From Alphaproteobacteria bacterium (GTDB taxonomy: Bacteria > Pseudomonadota > Alphaproteobacteria > Micropepsales > Micropepsaceae), in NCBI GenBank assembly GCA_026400305.1, contig JAPLPI010000284.1, positions 1-11,124 of the forward strand: DNA of 11,124 bases. The letters are read 5' to 3'. The position numbers and the translations under genes are program-made. Positions 1-5,990 of the stretch are shown here, in pieces (position 1 is the first letter of the stretch; each line of letters opens with the position of its first letter). The notes under the pieces are model-generated. The model searched no databases. It saw nothing but the letters and a program-made list of their open reading frames with translations, and was not told where the DNA came from.

Positions 1-321
1 CCCCAGCAATCCGGCGCGCCTAGCCTGGACAGTATCAACTTCGAACGCCGTGGCGACGATGGCAAAGTCGCGCAGCAAGTTGCCGCCTAAGAGCCCGATG
101 CCGGCGAACATGGGAATATCAGCAATGCCTTTCTGGCCGCCGGTGATCCTGCCGCCCGCATAGGCGAGCGCAAGTCCGGCCAGGATAGCGATGGCCGAAC
201 CATGGATGCGCCCGCCGGTGAGGTATTTCGAGATCAGGTGCGACAGATAAATGATCGCGCCGACCAGCGCGAAAGCGGTGACCAGGCCCTGTTTGGTGAG
301 GAGATCGATCAGGAAGCTCAT
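1..321 (-). CDS. madM: Malonate transporter subunit MadM (partial, N-terminal 107 residues)
   Basis: Large membrane subunit of the MadLM malonate:cation symporter; only its first 107 residues are in the window, and the gene runs off the left edge (family members are about 250 residues). The start is the ATG at 319-321, which overlaps the madL stop in an ATGA arrangement, so the two subunits are probably translationally coupled. The visible part has a hydrophobic helix at about residues 12-31 (LVTAFALVGAIIYLSHLI), a second at about 42-56 (SAIAILAGLALAYAGG), and then the MadM-like stretch IADIPMFAGIGLLGGNLLRDFAIVATAF at about 67-94. I recognise this by family resemblance and by its pairing with MadL. 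Known role: sodium-dependent malonate uptake together with MadL at the inner membrane. The partner enzyme MatB diverges 0.45 kb away, which supports malonate as the substrate. Confidence 0.86.
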   Translation of the reverse strand, partial: MSFLIDLLTKQGLVTAFALVGAIIYLSHLISKYLTGGRIHGSAIAILAGLALAYAGGRITGGQKGIADIPMFAGIGLLGGNLLRDFAIVATAFEVDTVQARRAGLLG

Positions 322-683
322 GGCCGCTCCCCCTTATCGATCCAGCTGATCAGTGCAACCACACCGGCACATGCAGCCACCGTCAGGACGGCGGCGATCA
401 CCACCATCGGACCACCGCTGGCTGCCGACAGCACATTCTGCTGGGCGGCCATGGCGACGACGATGGGGATGTACATGGTGGCCCAGAATTCGGTGCCCAG
501 CTTGATGCCCGCGGACAGGGCGCCGCGATGGCTCAGCCAGACCCGCGCCGAGATCAAGAGCACCATGGCGATGCCGACGCCGCCGACATTGGACTTGACG
601 TGCAGGACCATGCCCAGAAGATCGCCCAGCCCTACGCCGATCAGGGTGCAGATGGCCAGCAGCGCAACGCCGTAGATTGTCAT
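318..683 (-). CDS. madL: Malonate transporter subunit MadL
   Basis: Small membrane subunit (121 residues, the usual MadL length) of the MadLM malonate symporter. The N-terminus MTIYGVALLAICTLIGVGLG and the motif KSNVGGVGIAMVLLISAR (residues 30-47) are typical of MadL. Hydrophobic segments lie at about 4-25, 34-50, 69-83 and 91-114, giving up to four membrane helices. The ATG at 681-683 follows a purine-rich GGGGGTGGA leader. The stop overlaps the madM start by four bases. The gene diverges from matB across a 94-bp shared promoter region, so uptake and activation of malonate are probably co-controlled. The assignment rests on sequence resemblance plus context; substrate is inferred from the family. 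Confidence 0.9.
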   Translation of the reverse strand: MTIYGVALLAICTLIGVGLGDLLGMVLHVKSNVGGVGIAMVLLISARVWLSHRGALSAGIKLGTEFWATMYIPIVVAMAAQQNVLSAASGGPMVVIAAVLTVAACAGVVALISWIDKGERP

Positions 684-777
684 TCCACCCCCGCTGGCGC
701 CCTGGACGGATTGTTCTGTTCAGCGCCGATCCTGTAGCATTGGCGAAACGCTAGAGCAGCCGTCCGATACAGGCAAC
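684..777. promoter_or_regulatory. Divergent madL / matB promoter region with overlapping candidate promoters
   Basis: This 94-bp gap separates the madL and matB starts. On the plus strand a weak candidate is TTGTTC (711-716), an 18-nt spacer, then TAGCAT (735-740, preceded by TG). On the minus strand a weak candidate is TTGCCT (776-771), a 17-nt spacer, then TAGCGT (753-748). Both candidate -10 boxes are the arms of one imperfect palindrome (735-753), so the two promoters would overlap face to face. Hexamers match the sigma-70 consensus at only 3-4 of 6 positions, so these are suggestions rather than firm calls. Confidence 0.3.
735..753. promoter_or_regulatory. Imperfect 19-bp palindrome, candidate operator for madLM/matB
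   Basis: TAGCATTGGCGAAACGCTA: six of seven arm positions pair (TAGC-TT with AA-GCTA, one A/C mismatch) around a 5-nt centre. It sits in the middle of the madL/matB divergent region and covers both candidate -10 boxes, where a repressor would block both directions. Malonate operons are typically under GntR- or LysR-type control, and no such gene is in the window; the nearby IclR gene is another candidate binder. Function is inferred. Confidence 0.3.
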
Positions 778-2283
778 ATGACCGATAATCTCTTCACCCG
801 CTTTTCCGCGCCCGCCTTGCACCGCAACAAGATTTTCCTGGTGCCGCCGGCGCGCGACACCGTCACATTCGCGCAGGCCTTCAATCAAGCGGGGCGCTAT
901 GCCCAAGCGCTGACAGCGCATGGCGCCAAAAAAGGTGACCGCGTCGCGGTGCAGGTGGAGAAGAGCGCCGAGAACATTTTTCTCTATCTGGCCTGTCTGC
1001 GCGCCGGCCTTGTCTATCTGCCGCTCAACACCGGCTATACCGCCAGCGAGCTGGACTATTTCATCGGCAATGCCGAACCTTCGATCTTCGTCTGTGCGCC
1101 GCGCGATGTGCAGATTCTTAAAGGCATTTTCTCCCAAGGTATCGTTCTGACCCTGGGCGACGATGGCAAAAGTGGAAGTCTGCTGGAACAGGCCGCATGT
1201 CAGTCGCCGGACTTTCCCGATGCCGTGCTGGGCAAGGATGATCTGGCCAGCATTCTTTACACCTCCGGCACCACGGGCGTTTCTAAGGGCGCCATGCTCA
1301 CCCACGGCAATCTGTGGTCCAATGCCGAAGTGCTGCGCCAGCTTTGGCAATTCAGCCATGATGATGTGCTGCTGCATGCTTTGCCGATCTTCCACATCCA
1401 CGGCCTGTTCGTGGCTACCAATATCTGCCTGGCGGCCCGGGCCTCGATCATCCTGTTGCCCAAGTTCGACATCGAGGAAATCTTCCGCAGCCTTCCGTCC
1501 GCGACGGTAATGATGGGGGTGCCGACCTTCTATGTCCGGCTGCTGCAGGATTCCCGCCTGGGTCGCGAGACGGCCGGGCATATGCGGCTGTTTGTGTCCG
1601 GCTCGGCGCCGCTCCTGGCTGAAACCCACCGGGAATGGTCGGCGAAGACTGACCAGGCGATCCTGGAACGCTATGGCATGACCGAAACCAACATGAACAC
1701 GTCCAACCCGTATGCGGGCGTTCGCAAGCCGGGCTCTGTCGGGTTTCCGTTGCCGGGCACCGAATTGCGAATCGCTGATGGCGACGGCAAGCCGCTGGCG
1801 CAGGGCGAGATCGGCATGATCGAAGTGCGTGGCCCCAACGTTTTTGTCGGTTATTGGCGGATGCCAGAAAAGACCGCGGCGGAATTTCGCGCCGACGGTT
1901 TTTTCATCACCGGCGACATGGGGATGATCGACGGCGACGGCTATTTCCATATCGTGGGCCGGGCCAAGGACCTGATCATCAGTGGCGGCTTCAATGTCTA
2001 TCCGAAGGAAATCGAGAGCCTGATCGATGAACTGCCAGGGGTGACCGAAAGCGCGGTGATCGGGTTGCCGCACCGGGATTTTGGTGAAGGCGTCACCGCC
2101 GTGGTGGTGCTGAACAAGGACGCGGCGCTGACGCAAGTCGAAATTCAATCGGCCCTGAAAGACAAGTTGGCTAAGTTCAAACAGCCCAAGGCCGTGCTGT
2201 TCACCGACGCGTTTCCGCGCAATGCCCTGGGCAAGGTGCAGAAGAATCTTCTGCGCGACCAATACAAGGACTTTTACGCGTGA
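778..2283 (+). CDS. matB: Malonyl-CoA synthetase (malonate--CoA ligase)
   Basis: ATP-dependent acyl-CoA synthetase of the ANL superfamily that makes malonyl-CoA from malonate, ATP and CoA in the cytoplasm. It has 501 residues, full length for MatB. Visible motifs: P-loop YTSGTTGVSKG at 161-171; substrate-pocket HIHGL at 206-210; adenine-binding ERYGMTETN at 297-305; FFITGD at 375-380; hinge GRAKDLIISGGFNVYPKEIE starting at 394; catalytic lysine K486 in RNALGKVQK. The segment VAVQVEKSAENIFLYLACLRAG (57-78), followed by YLPLNTGYT, is characteristic of MatB rather than of generic fatty-acyl ligases. The ATG at 778 has only a weak Shine-Dalgarno (AGG) upstream but matches MatB N-termini. Neighbours: the divergent malonate importer madLM, and a hydratase downstream overlapping by four bases. 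No malonyl-CoA decarboxylase (MatA) is seen. Malonate specificity rests on family resemblance and on the importer. Confidence 0.92.
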   Translation: MTDNLFTRFSAPALHRNKIFLVPPARDTVTFAQAFNQAGRYAQALTAHGAKKGDRVAVQVEKSAENIFLYLACLRAGLVYLPLNTGYTASELDYFIGNAEPSIFVCAPRDVQILKGIFSQGIVLTLGDDGKSGSLLEQAACQSPDFPDAVLGKDDLASILYTSGTTGVSKGAMLTHGNLWSNAEVLRQLWQFSHDDVLLHALPIFHIHGLFVATNICLAARASIILLPKFDIEEIFRSLPSATVMMGVPTFYVRLLQDSRLGRETAGHMRLFVSGSAPLLAETHREWSAKTDQAILERYGMTETNMNTSNPYAGVRKPGSVGFPLPGTELRIADGDGKPLAQGEIGMIEVRGPNVFVGYWRMPEKTAAEFRADGFFITGDMGMIDGDGYFHIVGRAKDLIISGGFNVYPKEIESLIDELPGVTESAVIGLPHRDFGEGVTAVVVLNKDAALTQVEIQSALKDKLAKFKQPKAVLFTDAFPRNALGKVQKNLLRDQYKDFYA

Positions 2284-3062
2284 CGGACAAGAAACGGGAA
2301 GCTTGTGAATTGCTCTACCGTCATTGGGCGACCGGTACACAACTTGAAGCGTTGCCGGATGCGCTGCGTCCAGTGGACCGGGCGGAAGGCTATGCCGTAC
2401 AGGCCTGCATTGAAGATTTCAGCCGTCAGCCGCTCTATGGCTGGAAGATCGCCGCCACCAGCGTCAATGGTCAGCGCCATATCGGCGTCAATGGTCCGTT
2501 GGCCGGGCGCATCCTGGCGGAACGGGTGATCGAAAATGGCGGCGCTTTTCAGCTGGGCACCAGCCTGATGCGGGTTGCGGAGCTGGAGTTCGCATTTCGC
2601 ATGGGGATCAATCTGGCGCCCCGCGCCACCGCTTACACCCAGGACGAAGTTCTTTCCGCCGTCGCGACTTTGCATCCGGCCATCGAATTGCCGGACTCGC
2701 GCTTTGCGCATTTCGAAACGGCCGGCCTGGCGCAACTGGTCGCCGACAATGCCTTTGCCCACTATTTCCTTTTGGGTACGTCGGCAGACGACAGTTGGCG
2801 GGCGCTGGATCTTGCCGCGCATCCGGGCAAGGCCTATCGCAACGGCGCGTTGGCCGAGGAAGGCGTGGGCGCCAATGTTCTGGGCGATCCACGTATCGCC
2901 CTGACCTGGCTGGCCAATGAATTGTCGCTCCATGGCATGACCCTGAAAGCAGGGCAGGTGGTCACCACCGGCACCTGCGTAAAGCCGGTGGTGATCGCGG
3001 TGGGCGATCATATCGAAGGTGACTTGGGCGTCCTGGGTCGCGTGTCGGTGCGGATCGTCTGA
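2280..3062 (+). CDS. 2-oxopent-4-enoate hydratase / FAH-superfamily hydratase or decarboxylase
   Basis: A 260-residue enzyme resembling MhpD/XylJ (2-hydroxypenta-2,4-dienoate hydratase), HpcG and 4-oxalocrotonate decarboxylase, all Mg-dependent members of the fumarylacetoacetase fold. Visible signatures: GWKIA at 54-58 (conserved Lys56), metal-ligand pair E101-L-E103 in AELEFAFRMG, third acidic ligand E136 in AIELPDSRF, and the C-terminal TTGTCVKPVVIAVGDHI (229-245) followed by LGRVSVR. The GTG start overlaps the matB stop (GTGA), and AAGGA at 2266-2270 lies 9 nt upstream, so it is co-translated with MatB. The stop TGA directly abuts the stop of the convergent iclR gene. Hydratase and decarboxylase subfamilies cannot be separated by eye. 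No ring-cleavage dioxygenase, aldolase or dehydrogenase of a meta-cleavage pathway is nearby, so the substrate is unknown. Confidence 0.82.
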   Translation: MTDKKREACELLYRHWATGTQLEALPDALRPVDRAEGYAVQACIEDFSRQPLYGWKIAATSVNGQRHIGVNGPLAGRILAERVIENGGAFQLGTSLMRVAELEFAFRMGINLAPRATAYTQDEVLSAVATLHPAIELPDSRFAHFETAGLAQLVADNAFAHYFLLGTSADDSWRALDLAAHPGKAYRNGALAEEGVGANVLGDPRIALTWLANELSLHGMTLKAGQVVTTGTCVKPVVIAVGDHIEGDLGVLGRVSVRIV

Positions 3063-3856
3063 CTATTCCGCCAGCGCTTTGCGCGCGGGCGGGGGCGGGG
3101 CCACCGGATACAGCTTCTGCCGCAAGGCTGCGGCGACGTCATATAAAGCGTCGCGCACTTCGATCTACCGTAGCGGCGACATGCGTTCGGCGTCATCGGT
3201 GGCTGAGATGGTCGCCACGGCGCGGCCTTTACGGTTCAGCACCGGTACGGCGATGCAGCGCATTTTGGCCTTGTGCTCACGGTCGTCCATGGCATAGCCC
3301 TCGCGCGTACTTTCTTCAGTTCGGCGCGCTGCCCTGCCTTGGTGGTGATGGTGTAAGGCGTCAGCGCGATTAGTTCGCCATCCAGCACGAAGCTGTCCAC
3401 TTCCTGCTCCGGCAGCGCCGCCAGCAGCACCTTGCCCAGGCCTGAGCAATAGGCTTCCAGCTGCGCGCCCACCCGCGTGTGAACCGCGAAAGCGCCGGGG
3501 ACCGAAACCTTGGCGACGTAAGTCACTATGCCTTGCTCCAGCACACCCAGATGCACGGTCAGCTGCAGGCGCCTGGCCAGCTCGCTCATCAGGGGCTGGC
3601 TGGCGTCCCGCAGTAACTCGTTGATGGTGACATTGTGTGACAGCGACAAAAGCAAAAGGCCGGGCCGATAGCGCCCGCGTGGCCCACGCACCAGGGCGCC
3701 GTTTTCTTCCAGGATCTGGATCAGGCGATAGCCGAAGGCCTCTGGCAGGCCGGCGTGGCGGCTGAGTTCGTTGCTCGCCACACATTCTCCCGGATCCTGA
3801 AAGGCTTTCAGGATGGCGAAAGCCTTCATCACCGAATAATTTTTTGGGTTCGCCAC
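3063..3856 (-). pseudogene. IclR-family transcriptional regulator, frameshifted and with an in-frame stop
   Basis: Remnant, or mis-sequenced copy, of an IclR regulator: an N-terminal winged helix-turn-helix (NYSVMKAFAILKAF at 7-20; HTH about 28-52) and a C-terminal effector domain (YCSGLGKVLLAALPEQEV at 136-153). The likely start is GTG 3854-3856, preceded by an AGAAG purine run. The reading frame is intact for 184 codons to KKVR, then shifts at 3303-3304. Restoring one missing base gives EGYAMDDREHKAKMRC, the standard IclR continuation, and then IAVPVLNRKG. A second lesion, TAG at 3165-3167, interrupts codon 231, after which the same frame continues (IEVRDALYDVAAALRQKL) to a stop at 3063-3065. 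The restored length of 264 residues is normal for the family. As written the product would be 206 residues with a garbled tail. The gene diverges from the PQQ dehydrogenase genes, its probable targets, and converges with no gap on the hydratase gene. Confidence 0.83.
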
Positions 3857-4093
3857 CGCCCGCTTCTTTTTGCCTTTATTAGACCAATAGGCGTGACCGC
3901 GAAGTGGTATCGCCCGCGTTTTCCCCTTTGCCGCTTGCCACGGTCTTGGCCACGGACGGTACGGGGAAATGATTGTCCGGCGGCCAGCATAAAAAAAAGA
4001 TGACGATGCGTCATTTCTAAAAAAAATGAGATACTGCCTTTGATCTGGTAAGCCGCTACGGGTAGCCAAGGTGCAGGCAAAGGGGTGTTGATC
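3857..4093. promoter_or_regulatory. iclR / PQQ dehydrogenase divergent intergenic region
   Basis: This 237-bp AT-richer gap separates the iclR start from the first PQQ dehydrogenase start. It holds an inverted repeat at 4000-4014, A8 tracts at 3991-3998 and 4019-4026, and a longer-range inverted pair (TTTCCCC near 3920 and GGGGAAA at 3963-3969). For iclR, a plausible minus-strand promoter is ATGACG (4014-4009), 17-nt spacer, TATGCT (3991-3986). For the PQQ gene, a possible -10 is GATACT (4030-4035) with no good -35 at the right distance, as expected if an activator is needed. I see no small gene here. Confidence 0.4.
4000..4014. promoter_or_regulatory. Perfect inverted repeat flanked by A8 tracts, candidate IclR operator
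   Basis: ATGACG-ATG-CGTCAT: two perfect 6-bp arms with a 3-nt spacer, the size of many IclR-family half-site pairs. A8 tracts lie 1 bp to the left (3991-3998 then G) and 4 bp to the right (4019-4026), so the tract midpoints are almost symmetric around the repeat. One arm doubles as the candidate -35 of iclR, and the repeat falls in the -35 zone of the candidate PQQ promoter. Autoregulation plus control of the PQQ genes is inferred from position only. Confidence 0.4.
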
Positions 4094-5920
4094 ATGATCA
4101 AACTGGCATTGGCGGCGCTTGTTATGGGACAGATGGCCGGGCCGGCCATCGGCCTCGAGGAATGGCCCACCTATGGCCATGATTATGGCGACAGCCGCTA
4201 TTCGCCGCTGGCCCAGATTACCCCCGCGAATGTCGCCAGTCTGAAACCCATCTGGACCTATCACATGCGTCCGCCTGGCCGCGAAGCCCGGGGCTTTGCC
4301 GCGTCCGAGAACACGCCTTTGGTGGTGGGCGGGTTGATGGTTGTCTCCACGCCCTATGGCCGGGTGGTGGCGCTGGATGCGGAAACAGGAAAGCAGCGCT
4401 GGGCCTATGAAGTGCCGGCGGGCGACCAGCCGGCGACGCGCGGCGTGTCTCACTGGCCGGGCGCGAAGCCCCAGATCGTGTTCGGCACCCGCGGCGGATT
4501 GCTGATCGCGCTGGATGCCAAAAGCGGCGCGCCGGTCAAAGGCTTCGGCAAAGACGGCGTGGTCAACCTGCACAGTGATGCGGTGATGCAGGGCTTCCCG
4601 CAGGCCGCGCTGGGCGTCACCAGCGCGCCGGTGATCTACAAGGACCTGATCATCACCGGCTCGCGCAACCAGGAGACGCCGCAGAAGGGCGCTTCGGGGC
4701 AGGTGCGCGCCTTCGACGTGCACACCGGACGCGAGGTGTGGCACTTTAATGGCGTGCCCCAGCCGAGCGAGAAATTCCACGACACCTGGGAAGGCGACAG
4801 CTGGGTGGGCCGCTCGGGCGTCAATGTCTGGGTTGGGCTGACATTGGATGCCAGGCGCGGCATCGCCTATCTGCCGTTCGGCGCGCCGACCTTCGATCAG
4901 TCGGGCAACGACCGCAAAGGCCCGTCCTTGTTCGCCAATTCGCTGGTGGCGGTGGATGCCGCGACGGGCAAGTATCTGTGGCATTTCCAGGCTGTGCATC
5001 ACGACCTGTGGGATTATGACCTGCCGCTGACCACGCTGGTGGAGGTGAAAAAGGGTGGCAAGACCATCCCGGCCATTGCGGTGATGAGCAAGGCGAGCCT
5101 GCTGTTCCTGCTCGACCGCGTCACCGGCAAGCCGATCTATGACATCAAGGAAGTGCCGGTGCCCACCGATACTGACATGGAAGGCGAACAAGTCTCGTCT
5201 ACCCAGCCGGCATCGATTACGCCGCCGCTGGGACGCACGTCCTTCAACATGTCCGAGCTGGCCAACCTGACGCCGGGGCAGACCGAAGGCTGCAAGAAAC
5301 TGATCGTCGATCAGAAAGTGATCGGCGCCGGCTATTTCCAGCCGCCGCGCGTGGATCATGCCGTGGCGCGCTTTCCCGGCAACTGGGGCGGCATCGACTG
5401 GAGCCATGCCGCGTTTGATCGCAAAAACGGCTATTACATCGTCAATGCCAGCGAAATTGCTTCGCAGCAGATGATGATCAAGAAGCCCGACGGCAGCTAC
5501 GACATGAAATACGGTTACCAGTGGTTCTGGGATAAGGTCAGCCACATGCCCTGCCAGGTGCCGCCCTGGGGCAATCTCTATGCCATCGACGTGAACACCG
5601 GCGCCATTGCCTGGAAGAGCGTTCTGGGCGTGACCGATGGGCTAGCGGATCCCAATACCGGCCGGCCCAATGTCGGCGGGCCCATCGCCACCGGCGGCGG
5701 GCTGGTGTTTATCGGCTCCACCGACGACAAGCGGTTGCGGGCTTTCGACACCAAAACCGGCAAGGAGCTGTGGGCCTTAAAATTGCCAGCCTCGCTCTAT
5801 GGCACGCCGCTGACCTACCAAGGTCGTAGCGGCAAGCAGTATGTCGCGGCTGTCACCACCGGGGGCTTTTGGAGTGAAAATGCGGGGTCGGACGAGGTCA
5901 CGGCGTTCGCGTTGCCATAG
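4094..5920 (+). CDS. Secreted PQQ-dependent dehydrogenase (glucose/quinate type), paralog 1
   Basis: Periplasmic quinoprotein oxidoreductase of 608 residues. A signal peptide (about residues 1-20, MIKLALAALVMGQMAG) is followed by an eight-bladed beta-propeller of WD-like PQQ repeats, with blade motifs such as VVALDAETGKQRW (91-103), LVAVDAATGKYLW (284-296), LYAIDVNTGAIAW (495-507) and LRAFDTKTGKELW (548-560). The active-site region VHHDLWDYDLP (301-311) and K333 match the glucose dehydrogenase (Gcd) family. There is no N-terminal membrane domain as in Gcd, no heme-c CXXCH, and no adjacent-cysteine disulfide of methanol dehydrogenases. C400 and C487 are shared with the downstream paralog and may pair. 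The PQQ-contacting Trp expected in the D-x-W-G motif is Ser270 (FDQSGNDRKG). I prefer ATG 4094 over GTG 4085 because AAAGGGG (4079-4085) is correctly spaced 8 nt upstream. The substrate (sugar, polyol or cyclic alcohol) is not predictable. Confidence 0.88.
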   Translation: MIKLALAALVMGQMAGPAIGLEEWPTYGHDYGDSRYSPLAQITPANVASLKPIWTYHMRPPGREARGFAASENTPLVVGGLMVVSTPYGRVVALDAETGKQRWAYEVPAGDQPATRGVSHWPGAKPQIVFGTRGGLLIALDAKSGAPVKGFGKDGVVNLHSDAVMQGFPQAALGVTSAPVIYKDLIITGSRNQETPQKGASGQVRAFDVHTGREVWHFNGVPQPSEKFHDTWEGDSWVGRSGVNVWVGLTLDARRGIAYLPFGAPTFDQSGNDRKGPSLFANSLVAVDAATGKYLWHFQAVHHDLWDYDLPLTTLVEVKKGGKTIPAIAVMSKASLLFLLDRVTGKPIYDIKEVPVPTDTDMEGEQVSSTQPASITPPLGRTSFNMSELANLTPGQTEGCKKLIVDQKVIGAGYFQPPRVDHAVARFPGNWGGIDWSHAAFDRKNGYYIVNASEIASQQMMIKKPDGSYDMKYGYQWFWDKVSHMPCQVPPWGNLYAIDVNTGAIAWKSVLGVTDGLADPNTGRPNVGGPIATGGGLVFIGSTDDKRLRAFDTKTGKELWALKLPASLYGTPLTYQGRSGKQYVAAVTTGGFWSENAGSDEVTAFALP

Positions 5921-5954
5921 ACTTGCAATAGAGGGCCTGGCCTGTAAATCTTCG

Positions 5955-5980
5955 GGAAAAGGGCGCTAACGCTATTTTCC
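5955..5980 (+). other. 26-nt stem-loop between the two PQQ genes
   Basis: GGAAAA (5955-5960) pairs with TTTTCC (5975-5980). After one mismatch the inner G-GCG pairs with CGC-T, leaving a CTAA loop. The hairpin ends exactly where the GGGGGG Shine-Dalgarno (5981-5986) of the second PQQ gene begins. No T-run follows it, so it is not a standard terminator. It may protect or separate the two cistrons' mRNA, or restrict ribosome access. Confidence 0.4.
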
Positions 5981-5990
5981 GGGGGGCAAT

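Noticed and set aside
751..2340. A 529-codon open frame antisense to matB
   Set aside because: It mirrors matB, has no recognisable domain, and shows Arg/His/Gln-rich composition expected from reading GC-rich coding DNA backwards.
3084..3102. G-rich run (GGG, GGGGG, GGGG tracts) as a G-quadruplex
   Set aside because: Only three runs of three or more G; explained as the antisense of a proline-rich iclR C-terminus.
4085..4093. GTG at 4085 as start of the first PQQ gene
   Set aside because: It overlaps the AAAGGGG ribosome site; ATG 4094 is correctly spaced and gives a normal signal peptide.
3236..5545. A 769-codon open frame on the minus strand running from inside the PQQ gene into iclR
   Set aside because: Only its last part (from about 3856 down) is the IclR protein; the rest is antisense to a clearly conserved PQQ dehydrogenase and has low-complexity His/Arg-rich composition typical of GC-rich shadow frames.
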